64,000 nucleotides of DNA, from assembly GCF_003434305.1 (NCBI RefSeq), contig NZ_QKKX01000028.1, positions 1 through 64,000 on the forward strand. Reading direction: 5' to 3'. Below, piece after piece: positions 17,161 through 25,021 of this stretch. Below the pieces are notes generated by a model. It saw nothing but the letters and a program-made list of their open reading frames with translations, searched no databases and was not told the origin of the DNA. The position numbers were made by a program, and so were the translations under genes. The number at the start of each line of letters is the position of its first letter. Within the stretch, counting starts at the first letter, position 1. The DNA comes from Micromonospora sp. MW-13 (GTDB lineage: Bacteria; Actinomycetota; Actinomycetes; Mycobacteriales; Micromonosporaceae).

Positions 17161-17292
17161 AGTGCTGAGCCGGCTCGCACACGCCCAGGAATCGTCGACA
17201 TCTTCAGCTCCTTTGCCCCCGCAAGACTGAAGTGCCGATCCTGCGGCAGGATGCGGAACGTAGTCAAGCGATTGCGGGAACCCGCCACCCCG

Positions 17293-17354
17293 CCTGGGCG
17301 CTGACCCGGCGCCCAGGTGGTGCCGAGCGGCGGAGGGCCCGCAGGTCGCGGGCC
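17293..17354 (+). terminator. Two tandem hairpins downstream of the RibF-like gene
   Basis: CCTGGGCGC/GCGCCCAGG with a 7-base loop at 17293-17317, and GGCCCGC/GCGGGCC with a 5-base loop at 17336-17354. They are likely to stop read-through from the RibF-like gene. Confidence 0.45.
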
Positions 17355-17718
17355 TGGTGGGAGTCCCATCCCCGGGCCGACTGGAAAATGTGACGTGCGT
17401 CTCAGTTGGCGAAGCGTTGCCGCTCGGCAGATCGAGGTTGACGATTCGCCTTTTCGGCTGGGCTGTCCGCATTCCGACCCGATTCCGCTCGCGCGTTCGA
17501 CGGCTTTCCGGGGTGGCCCGGGCGGCGACTGACGACGGTGTCGCTCATCCGACCTGGATCGGGGAGGGGTGACCGCCAGGAAAACGCCGCCGGCCCTGCC
17601 GCGCGTCCGGCGTTCCGGCCATTCATGCAGGTCATACCCTGATTGCCGGGACGGATGACGACGGCCGCGAGAAGATCGTCGGGCGAACCGCCCACCCGCG
17701 GTGACGGCCGTCGAGGTC

Positions 17719-17747
17719 TTGTCAGCCCCCGACCCGTCGGGCACGAT
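17719..17747 (+). promoter_or_regulatory. Possible promoter of the 17769 small gene
   Basis: TTGTCA and CACGAT separated by 17 bases, 22 bases before the candidate GTG start. The -35 is good; the -10 is only fair. Confidence 0.3.
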
Positions 17748-17768
17748 GGCCAGCAACGGGGAGGCGCT

Positions 17769-17927
17769 GTGATTGTTGTGGACGACAACGTCATTGGACG
17801 ACTACGGCGGATCTGGCAAGAGAATTTCGGTGTGACCGGCATGGGCATCGGCGTAATTTCCATTTACGGCGGTCGGTGCCGATGTAATCGGCAGTCCCGC
17901 CCGGTGGACGCCTGCCTCTCGCGGTGA
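17769..17927 (+). CDS. Candidate 52-residue Cys-containing small peptide
   Basis: A GTG at 17769 with GGGGAGG five bases upstream opens a 52-codon frame. The peptide has a charged first half (MIVVDDNVIGRLRRIW), a Gly-rich hydrophobic core (GVTGMGIGVISIYGG, residues 21-35) and three Cys (37, 39, 49). A promoter-like pair precedes it and a perfect hairpin follows 27 bases after the stop, so it looks like a separate short transcript. The third-position GC is much lower than in neighbouring genes, which speaks either for transfer or against coding. No matching modification enzyme is adjacent. It could be a RiPP precursor, a signal peptide-like peptide, or a chance frame. Confidence 0.35.
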   Translation: MIVVDDNVIGRLRRIWQENFGVTGMGIGVISIYGGRCRCNRQSRPVDACLSR

Positions 17928-17953
17928 CCGGCCGGTTCCGGCCCCAATTCGGC

Positions 17954-17975
17954 CCAGGACCCGGGACGGTCCTGG
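17954..17975 (+). terminator. Hairpin after the 17769 small gene
   Basis: CCAGGACC, 6-base loop, GGTCCTGG: a perfect 8-bp stem 27 bases after the small gene's stop codon. Confidence 0.4.
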
Positions 17976-18197
17976 CGGGGCCGCCCGAGCGGGTGGAGCC
18001 GCCCGCCGTGCCGTCCAGCGACCGATGGTGCCGCGGGTCCCACCCGTACCCGGGATCGAGCTGACGGCCGGGGGCCCGCCCCTGCCGATCCGACGGAAGC
18101 CGGCCGGGTCCCGCCCGACGGTCGGCGGGCCGGCCTGGCCCTGGACGCTGCGCAGCTTCGCCGACGCCCCACATCGGAGACGGAGGTCAGGACCGTG

Positions 18198-18311
18198 ATG
18201 CCAGAGATCGCCGGATACCCCTCGGCCTACCTGGAGGTCAAGCGGCTCCACCCGGGGCACCTCCCCACCGACGAGCCGGCGGACGCCGACGCGACGAGGG
18301 AACCGGTGTGA
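18198..18311 (+). CDS. 37-residue peptide, first gene of the azapteridine-like operon
   Basis: A short frame starting at ATG 18198 (or GTG 18195) with GGAGGT ten bases upstream, and ending in a GTGA overlap with the SUMF1-type gene, so the two are translationally coupled. The peptide starts MPEIAGYPSAYLEVKRLHPG and ends in an acidic, Pro-containing tail (ADADATREPV). It has no Cys, one Thr pair of interest and two Tyr. I do not recognise it. Its size, position and coupling to an enzyme gene are those of a RiPP precursor or a peptide scaffold; a regulatory leader peptide is the main alternative. Confidence 0.55.
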   Translation: MPEIAGYPSAYLEVKRLHPGHLPTDEPADADATREPV

Positions 18312-19411
18312 CCGGCGGGGCCCCGGGCCCGAGCGGCGACACGGCGGCGCGTACGGCGGTCGGGCCCGCGCGGCCGACCCGCGCGACCGGTGGCGCCGAC
18401 GTCGTCGTCCACGGCGAGATCAACTCGATCTCCGACCGGGCGGCGATGGGCCTGCCCGCCCACTACGTGTCGCCGCGGTTCGAGGATCTCGGCGCGGCGG
18501 TCGACGCGCTCCGCGACTGTGGCGCGCCCGGCTGGGTCGCGGTCGTCGAGTCGGCCGAGGCGTCGCTGGAGTCGCGCCTCGCCGCGGGCCTCCTCCTCGG
18601 CATTGCCGGCGACCCGCGGATCCGCCCGCTGGACCCGGAGATGATCACAATCCCCGGCGCGACCGTGCGGCTCGGGCTCGATCCGTCGCGCGTCGACGAA
18701 CTGCACGGGCGCTATTCGAGGTACGGCGTCCAGCGGAACTGGATCGAGAAGGAGTGCCCGCGCTTCGCCGCGACGGTCGGCGCGTTCCGGATCGCGAAGT
18801 ACCCGGTGACGAACGCCGAGTACGCGCTGTTCCTCGCCGACACGGAGCACACCGAACTGCCCACGTCCTGGCCGTTCGGGCGGGTGCCGGTCGGGTGTGC
18901 GAACCACCCCGTGTACACGGTGACGCCAGCGATGGCGGACGCGTACGTGCGGTGGCTCGCCGCGAGCACGGGCCGGCCGTTCCGCCTGCCCACCGAGTAC
19001 GAGTGGGAGTACGCGGCGTCGGCCGGGCGCGAGCAGGACTTCCCGTGGGGGCACGACTTCCGCGACACGTGCGCCAACACGATGGACCTCGGTCTCCTGT
19101 CGACCACCGCGGTGGGCACGTTCCCTGCGGGGGCGTCGCCGTTCGGCGTCCTCGACATGGCCGGCAACGTCGAGGAGTACGTCTCGACGCACTACCACGC
19201 CTATCCGGGCGGTGAGCTCGTGGAGGACGACCTCTTCAGGGTCCTGGGCCACTACCGGATCGCCCGCGGCGGCGCGTTCAACCGCTTCAGCGACCTCGCG
19301 CGGTGCGGGCGTCGCCACGGGCCGTACCCGAAATCGCTCTACGCCATCGGACTTCGCGTGGCCGAGGACGCCTCGGCCGAGGACGGAAGGGACCCCGCGT
19401 GCAGCACATAG
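18308..19411 (+). CDS. SUMF1/FGE-fold protein without the copper cysteines (ToxD-like?)
   Basis: A 367-residue protein. After about 110 unassigned residues comes a formylglycine-generating-enzyme fold: MITIPGATVRLG, FRIAKYPVTNAEYALFLAD, RPFRLPTEYEWEYAAS, PFGVLDMAGNVEEYVS and RIARGGAFNR. True FGE enzymes hold copper with two Cys in the segment RGGSxxCxxxxC; here that segment reads RGGAFNRFSDLARCGRR, with neither Cys in the usual place, so formylglycine formation is unlikely. SUMF1-fold proteins also serve in other oxidations such as EgtB. The GTG start overlaps the peptide gene. As I recall, toxoflavin operons carry such a protein as ToxD; that link is by analogy. Confidence 0.8.
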   Translation: MTGGAPGPSGDTAARTAVGPARPTRATGGADVVVHGEINSISDRAAMGLPAHYVSPRFEDLGAAVDALRDCGAPGWVAVVESAEASLESRLAAGLLLGIAGDPRIRPLDPEMITIPGATVRLGLDPSRVDELHGRYSRYGVQRNWIEKECPRFAATVGAFRIAKYPVTNAEYALFLADTEHTELPTSWPFGRVPVGCANHPVYTVTPAMADAYVRWLAASTGRPFRLPTEYEWEYAASAGREQDFPWGHDFRDTCANTMDLGLLSTTAVGTFPAGASPFGVLDMAGNVEEYVSTHYHAYPGGELVEDDLFRVLGHYRIARGGAFNRFSDLARCGRRHGPYPKSLYAIGLRVAEDASAEDGRDPACST

Positions 19412-21258
19412 CCCCGATCAGCGGCGTGGCCTGCTGGAAAGACGAGTACGTCGCCACCGCGGGGTACGACAACCAGCTCATCGTGTGGGACGCCGCCACC
19501 CACCTGCCGGTCGCCCGCTCGTTCCACGACCACCTCGCCAACCAGTGCACGTTCAGCCCGTGCGGGCGGTTCCTGGCGAGCGCGAGCAGCGACCACACCG
19601 CGCGCCTGTGGCGGGTGCCGGACCTGACCCTCGCCGCGGTGTACGCCGGGCACGACGACGACGTCGAGATGGTCGCCTTCCGCGCCGACGGCGAGCGGGT
19701 CGCGACCGCGTCACGTGACCGGAGGATCCGCGTCTTCACCCGCGAGGGCGGGCTCGTGCACGTGCTCGCGGGGCACGAGGCCGACGTCATCTCCGTGCAG
19801 TGGCTCGCCGGGGGGCGGCGGCTCGTGTCGAGCAGCGACGACGGGACGGTCCGGCTGTGGGACGCGGAGGCCGGGCGCCTCGAACACGTCGTCGATCTCG
19901 GTGACTGCGAGACGGACACGGTGGTCGTGGGCCCCGACGGCCGGCTCTACGCCGGCAACGACGACGGCGAGATCGTCGTCATCGACGGCGGCGAGAAGCG
20001 CGGCGCGGTCAGGGCCCACGACGCCGGGATCAAGCGGCTCCAGTTCGACCAGGCCACGGACGCGCTGATCAGCATGAGCTACGACCGGCGGGTGAAGGTG
20101 TGGTCGGCGAGCGCGACCGAACTCCTCACGCTGGTCAGCGAGACGGCCGCCCCGCCGTCGATCTGGATGCGGTCGGCCGCCGCCGCGCCGAACGGCCGGA
20201 CCGTGTTCGCGACGTTCGGCAGCACGTACGCGACGTACGACCGGGCGACCGGCGAGTGGGACGCGTCGCGGGTGGAGGACACCCAGGGGGTGAACGCGAC
20301 CGCCGTGATCGACGGCGCCGTCTGGACGGTGGGCGACGCCGGCGTGGTCCGGGTCGACGGCAGGTTCGCGCGGCGGCTGCCGAGCCTGTGCAACTTCCTG
20401 CTGGAGTGGCGGGGCGACGGGCGGGGCGACGACCTCGTCCTCACCGGCGGGCAGACCGGCGAACTGTTCGACGCGCGCACCGGGGCGCTCGTGCACCGCC
20501 ACCGGTCGCCGCTCAACTGCGGGGCGCTCGTCCCCGCGCCCGGCTCGCCCGCGGACGCCGGCCCGCCGACGACCAACGCGGTGGTCGGCGCGTACACCGG
20601 CGAGGGGCTGCTGTTCGAGCGTGCCGAGGACGGGTCGCCGCGCCTCGCCCGGACGATCCCGCTCCACACGAACGCGATCAAGGGACTCGCGTGCGACGGC
20701 GAGGTGCTCTTCAGCGTGAGCGCGAACCGCGCGGCGGCGTACCACGCCGCGGACGGAACGCTCGTCGAGCGGCTCGACGGCGCGCACGACAAGATCGCCA
20801 ACGCCGTGGTGGCGGTCGCGCCGGGCCTGTTCGCGTCGGTGTCGCGCGACCTGCACCTGCGGCTGTGGAGCGGCGACGGCGTGCGGCGGATCGAGTCGCC
20901 GCACCGCCACTCGATCAAGTGCGTGGCGGCCTGCCCGGTCACGTCGCTGGTCGCCACCGGCAGCTACGACGGGACGATCGTCGTCTACGACCTGGCGGCC
21001 GGCGGTTGGCTGACCCCGCACCGCCCCACCGCGGCCGGCATATCGAGCCTCGCCTGGTCCGGCGTGCCGGGGATCTTCCTCGCCTCGTCCTACGACGGGG
21101 CGGTCTACGCGAGCGGCCCCGCCGTCGACCGGGCGCGGTCCGCGTCCCGCGTCCTCCCGCCGGTCACCGGCCGGGACGGCGGCGACGATCCGCTGGCGAA
21201 GCTACGCGCCGCCGCGGGCGTCGGCCCCGGGGCGTCGGCCGGAGCGCTCCCGTGCTGA
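19399..21258 (+). CDS. WD40-repeat beta-propeller protein (ToxC-like?)
   Basis: A 619-residue protein built of WD40-type repeats from its first residue: DNQLIVWDAATHLPVARSF, ASSDHTARLWRVPDL, ASRDRRIRVFTREG, SSDDGTVRLWDAEAGRLEH, SYDRRVKVWSAS, and later SRDLHLRLWSGDG and GSYDGTIVVYDLAAG. Two seven-bladed propellers would fit the length. No signal peptide, so it is cytoplasmic. The GTG at 19399 has GGAAGG eight bases upstream and overlaps the SUMF1-type gene by 13 bases. In Burkholderia toxoflavin operons ToxC is described as a WD-repeat protein; WD40 genes are otherwise rare in bacterial biosynthetic operons, which makes this match informative. Confidence 0.85.
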   Translation: MQHIAPISGVACWKDEYVATAGYDNQLIVWDAATHLPVARSFHDHLANQCTFSPCGRFLASASSDHTARLWRVPDLTLAAVYAGHDDDVEMVAFRADGERVATASRDRRIRVFTREGGLVHVLAGHEADVISVQWLAGGRRLVSSSDDGTVRLWDAEAGRLEHVVDLGDCETDTVVVGPDGRLYAGNDDGEIVVIDGGEKRGAVRAHDAGIKRLQFDQATDALISMSYDRRVKVWSASATELLTLVSETAAPPSIWMRSAAAAPNGRTVFATFGSTYATYDRATGEWDASRVEDTQGVNATAVIDGAVWTVGDAGVVRVDGRFARRLPSLCNFLLEWRGDGRGDDLVLTGGQTGELFDARTGALVHRHRSPLNCGALVPAPGSPADAGPPTTNAVVGAYTGEGLLFERAEDGSPRLARTIPLHTNAIKGLACDGEVLFSVSANRAAAYHAADGTLVERLDGAHDKIANAVVAVAPGLFASVSRDLHLRLWSGDGVRRIESPHRHSIKCVAACPVTSLVATGSYDGTIVVYDLAAGGWLTPHRPTAAGISSLAWSGVPGIFLASSYDGAVYASGPAVDRARSASRVLPPVTGRDGGDDPLAKLRAAAGVGPGASAGALPC

Positions 21259-21932
21259 TCACCTTCTCGGGGATCGACGGGTCCGGCAAGACGACGTACG
21301 CGGAGACCGTCGCGGAGGCGCTGCGCCGGCGAGGGCTCCCGGCGTTCGCGGGCCGACCGGTGTACCTCACCTGCAAGGCGGTCGAGTCGTTCTGCGAGGC
21401 GCAGTTCGGCAGCCTGACCAGCTTCGTGACGCGGCTCGATCCGCAGGTCTACCTCCACGCGCTGATGGCCGACTGGCTGGAGCACCTGACGCGGACGCTC
21501 CGGCACCACGAAGGAAAGATCATTCTCTGCGATCGCTACGTCTACGACGTCTGCGCGCAGCTCCTGCACTACCGCACCGATCCCGCGCCGGCGCTGCGGC
21601 TGCTCGGGTACTTTCCCCGGCCGGCGCTGAGCTACTTCCTCACGGTGTCGCCCGAGCAGGCGCGGGCGCGGATCGACCGGCGCGGGCAGGCGCCCCGCGA
21701 TCTGGAGAGCCTGGACAACCTGATGGTGCTCGATCAGGCGTACCGCGACGTGCGGGAGCTGCTCGCCTGGTCGCCGGTGGAGCGGGAGTCGACGTTCGAC
21801 TTCGACACGGTGGTCGCGGAGATCCTCGCCGCGCGTGCCGACGAGCGGGCGCGGGGCCCGGCGGGCGGTCGGTACGGCGGCGGGCCGGGCGCCCCCGCCG
21901 TCGACCTCCTGCGGGTGGGAGCGGGGGAATGA
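21252..21932 (+). CDS. dTMP kinase-like P-loop kinase
   Basis: A 226-residue protein with the thymidylate-kinase layout: P-loop GIDGSGKT at residues 7-14, the LCDRYVYD motif near residue 95, and a lid RIDRRGQ. The protein is slightly longer than standard Tmk, with an extra Gly/Arg-rich tail. It overlaps the WD40 gene by seven bases and the next gene by four, so it belongs to this operon rather than to general metabolism. It may phosphorylate a nucleotide-like pathway intermediate; this is inference. Confidence 0.82.
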   Translation: MLITFSGIDGSGKTTYAETVAEALRRRGLPAFAGRPVYLTCKAVESFCEAQFGSLTSFVTRLDPQVYLHALMADWLEHLTRTLRHHEGKIILCDRYVYDVCAQLLHYRTDPAPALRLLGYFPRPALSYFLTVSPEQARARIDRRGQAPRDLESLDNLMVLDQAYRDVRELLAWSPVERESTFDFDTVVAEILAARADERARGPAGGRYGGGPGAPAVDLLRVGAGE

Positions 21933-23044
21933 CCGCGCCGCAGATCATCGCGACCATCGGGCACGGCAGCCACCACGACGACCTGGTACGCGCGATCGTC
22001 GACGCCGGGGCCGACGTGCTGCGGTACAACGCCGCGACGATGAAGACGCTGGACGGGACCGTGGAGCGCATCGTCGGCGCGAGGCGCGCGCTCGCGGATC
22101 GCCCGACGTCCCCCGGCCCGGCGGCGCCCCGTACCGCTGTCCCGATCATGGTGGACCTCCCGTTCCCCCGGCGGAAGCAGCGGCTGCACACGTTCCGTGG
22201 CGCGGAGCACGACGTCCCCGGGGGGAAGACGTTCCGGTTCGTCTGCCGGCCCGCGCTCCAGACCGGGCCGGACCACGTGCTCGTCGAGGTGCCCACGTTC
22301 GACGGGGTCGTCACGCCGGGCGAGGTGTTCGTCATCGGCGACGGTGAGCTGGCGTTCCGGGTGACGGAGGTCGTCGACGGGGATCGCTTCGACGCCGTGG
22401 CGCTGACGAAGTGGTACCTCAGCGACGGCAAGTCGATCCACCTCGCGCGCGTGCCGACCCGGGCCGTCGACGCGGCGCGGTACGTCGCCGAGGTCGCGGC
22501 GGCGTTCGGCGGCGTCCGGCCGGAGTACCTGGCGTTCTCGTTCGTCTCCGGCGCCCGCGACATGACGCGGATCCGCAGCCTGCTCGCGCCGTACGCCGCC
22601 GCAGCGCACCCGCCCGCGAACGGGCCGGACGTCGAAGCCGGCTGGCGCCCGAAGCTCGTCGCCAAGATCGAGACGAGCGAGGCGGTGCGGAACATCGACG
22701 AGATCCTCGACGCGTCCGACCTGGTCCTCTTCGCCCGCGGCGACCTGGCGATCCAGGCGCCCTACGAGCTGCTCGGCATCTACCAGAAGCACGTGGTGGC
22801 ACGGGCGCGGGCCCGGGACGTGCCGGTGATCATCGCGACCCAGGTGCTGGAGACGACGATGACCCGGTACGTGCCGAACCGGTCCGAGGTGCTCGACCTG
22901 ACGAACCTCGTCCTCGACGGCGCCTGGGGTGTGCTGCTCGCGAAGGAGACCTCCGCGCCGGGCAACCCGGTCTATCCCGTCACGGTCGCGAAACGGATCA
23001 TCGACCAGGTCGTCGCCTCCGGCCTGCCCGGGAAGCCGTCATGA
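21929..23044 (+). CDS. Short pyruvate-kinase-like protein
   Basis: A 371-residue protein with the catalytic barrel of pyruvate kinase but no C-terminal regulatory domain (normal enzymes are about 470-500 residues). Recognisable segments are IIATIGHGS at the start, LVAKIETSEAVRNIDEIL, FARGDLAIQAPYE, PVIIATQVLET and LAKETSAPGNPVYPV, which correspond to the IAKIEN, ARGDL, ATQMLES and ETA segments of the family. The substrate-loop sequences are clearly divergent. It starts in an ATGA overlap with the kinase upstream. It may act on a phosphoenol or related compound in the pathway; a duty in glycolysis is unlikely. Confidence 0.8.
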   Translation: MTAPQIIATIGHGSHHDDLVRAIVDAGADVLRYNAATMKTLDGTVERIVGARRALADRPTSPGPAAPRTAVPIMVDLPFPRRKQRLHTFRGAEHDVPGGKTFRFVCRPALQTGPDHVLVEVPTFDGVVTPGEVFVIGDGELAFRVTEVVDGDRFDAVALTKWYLSDGKSIHLARVPTRAVDAARYVAEVAAAFGGVRPEYLAFSFVSGARDMTRIRSLLAPYAAAAHPPANGPDVEAGWRPKLVAKIETSEAVRNIDEILDASDLVLFARGDLAIQAPYELLGIYQKHVVARARARDVPVIIATQVLETTMTRYVPNRSEVLDLTNLVLDGAWGVLLAKETSAPGNPVYPVTVAKRIIDQVVASGLPGKPS

Positions 23045-23769
23045 CGCCCCCGGCGCACGCGGCGCGCCGCGCGTGGGTGGTCGGCGTGGCCGGGCCGACC
23101 GGGTCGGGAAAGTCGCTGGTGGCGGACATCCTCGCCCGCGACCAACCCGGCGACGCGTTCGTCGTCGGCGCCGACTGGTACTGCCGCGACCAGAGCGCCG
23201 TCCCCTGGCCGGAGCGGGCCGACGCCAACATGGACCATCCCGACGCCATCGAGGACACCCTGCTGGCCGAGCACCTCGCGGCGCTGCGCGCCGGCCGCCC
23301 GGTGGAGTCCCCGCAGTACGACTACGCCACGTTCTCCCGGCTGCCGGCGACGCGCCGGGTGCACCCGCACCGGCTGATCGTCGTCGAGGGGATCCTCGTC
23401 CTCGCGTCGGAGGTCGTGCGGCGCGAACTCGACCTGCGGATCTACGTCGACGCGCCGCTCGACCTCTGCCTGCACCGCCGACTCCTGCGCGACGAGTCCA
23501 GCCGCGGGCTCGGCGTGGCGCACACGCTGCGGCAGTACCCGCGCACGATCCGCCCCATGTTCGAGCGCTTCGTCGGGCCGTCGAAGCGCCACGCCGACGT
23601 GGTCGTGCACAACGACGGACCGCCCGAGTCGCTCCCCGACGCGATCACCGGCCTGCGGAAGCGGGTGCGCGCGATGCTGTCCGACGCCGAGGCGGACCCG
23701 GCCACCGGCCGCCCGACGGCGGCAGGCGTCCCGGTGGGGTCCGAACCCGGGCCGGGAGGCCGGCGGTGA
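23041..23769 (+). CDS. Uridine kinase/phosphoribulokinase-like protein
   Basis: A 242-residue P-loop kinase. The motif GPTGSGKS spans residues 18-25, followed by VGADWYCRD, DHPDAIEDTLLAEHLAAL, SPQYDYATFSR and VVEGILVLASEVVRREL, all as in bacterial Udk. The family phosphorylates the 5'-hydroxyl of uridine or cytidine. It is coupled to the genes before (ATGA) and after (GTGA). With a dTMP-kinase-like and a RibD-like protein in the same operon, the substrate may be a ribosyl- or ribityl-pyrimidine. Confidence 0.85.
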   Translation: MTPPAHAARRAWVVGVAGPTGSGKSLVADILARDQPGDAFVVGADWYCRDQSAVPWPERADANMDHPDAIEDTLLAEHLAALRAGRPVESPQYDYATFSRLPATRRVHPHRLIVVEGILVLASEVVRRELDLRIYVDAPLDLCLHRRLLRDESSRGLGVAHTLRQYPRTIRPMFERFVGPSKRHADVVVHNDGPPESLPDAITGLRKRVRAMLSDAEADPATGRPTAAGVPVGSEPGPGGRR

Positions 23770-25001
23770 GCGGCGGCACCGTCCACGGGACCTGCGAGCC
23801 GCGCTACGAGCGGGTCCGGTCGGTGTTCGCCGAACACTTCGAGACCGGCGTCGAGGTGGGGGCGTCCTTCGCGGTCGTGCACCGTGGGCGCACCGTCGTC
23901 GACCTCTGGGGCGGGCACGCCGACGCGGCGCGCACCCGGCCGTGGCGCGACGACACGATCGTCAACGTCTACTCGACGACGAAGGGCGTGGTCGCGCTGC
24001 TCGTGGCGCTCCTCGTCCAGGAGGGGAGGCTCGCCTACGACGCGCCGGTCGGCCGGTACTGGCCGGGGTTCGCCACGAACGGCAAGCAGGACGTCACCGT
24101 CGCGATGATCCTGTCGCACCGCGCCGGGCTGTGCGCGGTGGACCCGCCACTGCTGACCCACGACCTGTACGACTGGGCCGGGATGACCGGGATCCTCGAA
24201 CGCGCCGCGCCGCTGTGGCCGCCGGGGACGAGGACCGGCTACCACGCGCGGACGTACGGGTTCCTCGCGGGCGAACTGATCCGCCGGGTCACCGGCCGCG
24301 GCGTCGGCGCCTTCCTCCGCGAGCGCCTCGCCGGCCCGCTCGACGCCGACATGTTCATCGGCGTCCCGGCGTCGGAGACCGCGCGGGTCGCCGACATCGT
24401 CGGACCGGCGAGCCTGGTGCCCGACGACGGGTCGGGCGAGGAGACGCGTCTCGCCGAGCGGATGGGGCCGGTGCTCGCCGGGATGATGGGGACCGACGTG
24501 CGCTCCGGCGCGCAGGAGCCCCCGCCGCCCGACGTGCTCGCGATGATGGAGAGGGTCTTCACCAATCCGGTCAACCCGCCGGAGTCGGCCAACGATCCGG
24601 GCTGGCGCGCGGCGGAGATCCCCTCGTCGAACGGCCACGCGAACGCCCGCGCACTGGCGCGGATCTACGGCGCGGTGGCCTGGGGCAGCGATGGACGGCC
24701 GCCGCTGCTCGGCCCCGCCACCGTCGCCGAGGCCACCCTCGTGGAGGGGGATCCCTTCGACGGGGTGCTCGGCTTCCCGGTGCGGTGGGGGCGCGGCTTC
24801 ACCATGAACGGTGGCGAGTTCGGCCCCCGCCCGGACGCCTTCGGCCACCGCGGGATCGGCGGCTCCTTCGCCTACGTCGACCCCGCCGAGGGGATGGGCG
24901 TGGGCTACGCGATGAACCAGTGGATACCCAAGTTCGGGGACAACCCGGGAAACGATCCGCGCGCCGACCGTCTGGTCCGAGCGCTCTATGGATGTCTGTG
25001 A
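23766..25001 (+). CDS. Class C beta-lactamase/esterase-like serine hydrolase
   Basis: A 411-residue serine hydrolase of the beta-lactamase/EstB family. The nucleophile motif is STTK (S70, K73), with the partner Tyr in GYHARTYGFLAG and a C-terminal FGHRGIGGSFAYVDP. There is no signal peptide, so it acts in the cytoplasm and is more likely an esterase, amidase or transferase than a lactamase. The GTG overlaps the uridine-kinase-like stop. In this operon it may cleave or transfer an acyl or peptidyl group, for example on the small peptide encoded at 18198; this is a guess. Confidence 0.83.
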   Translation: MSGGTVHGTCEPRYERVRSVFAEHFETGVEVGASFAVVHRGRTVVDLWGGHADAARTRPWRDDTIVNVYSTTKGVVALLVALLVQEGRLAYDAPVGRYWPGFATNGKQDVTVAMILSHRAGLCAVDPPLLTHDLYDWAGMTGILERAAPLWPPGTRTGYHARTYGFLAGELIRRVTGRGVGAFLRERLAGPLDADMFIGVPASETARVADIVGPASLVPDDGSGEETRLAERMGPVLAGMMGTDVRSGAQEPPPPDVLAMMERVFTNPVNPPESANDPGWRAAEIPSSNGHANARALARIYGAVAWGSDGRPPLLGPATVAEATLVEGDPFDGVLGFPVRWGRGFTMNGGEFGPRPDAFGHRGIGGSFAYVDPAEGMGVGYAMNQWIPKFGDNPGNDPRADRLVRALYGCL

Positions 25002-25021
25002 CGAGGGAAAGGCGTCGAACA

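Larger units (their letters stand above)
17155..18197. other. 1-kb stretch without a large gene
   Basis: Between the RibF-like gene and the 18198 operon. It holds tandem hairpins (17293-17354), a candidate small gene (17769-17927) with promoter-like and terminator-like flanks, and lower-GC patches (17380-17480 and 17765-17890). Nothing else convinced me. No clear promoter for the 18198 operon was found, although it must lie here. Confidence 0.55.

Noticed and set aside
17151-17201. A 16-codon minus-strand frame with AAAGGAG before its ATG
   Set aside because: Too short to support without homologs, and it ends inside the hairpin over the RibF-like stop codon.
21929-23044. Housekeeping pyruvate kinase
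   Set aside because: The C-terminal regulatory domain is missing, active-site loops diverge, and the gene is coupled to biosynthetic genes on both sides.
23766-25001. Secreted beta-lactamase for antibiotic resistance
   Set aside because: There is no signal peptide, and the motifs fit the EstB/serine-hydrolase branch as well as class C lactamases.
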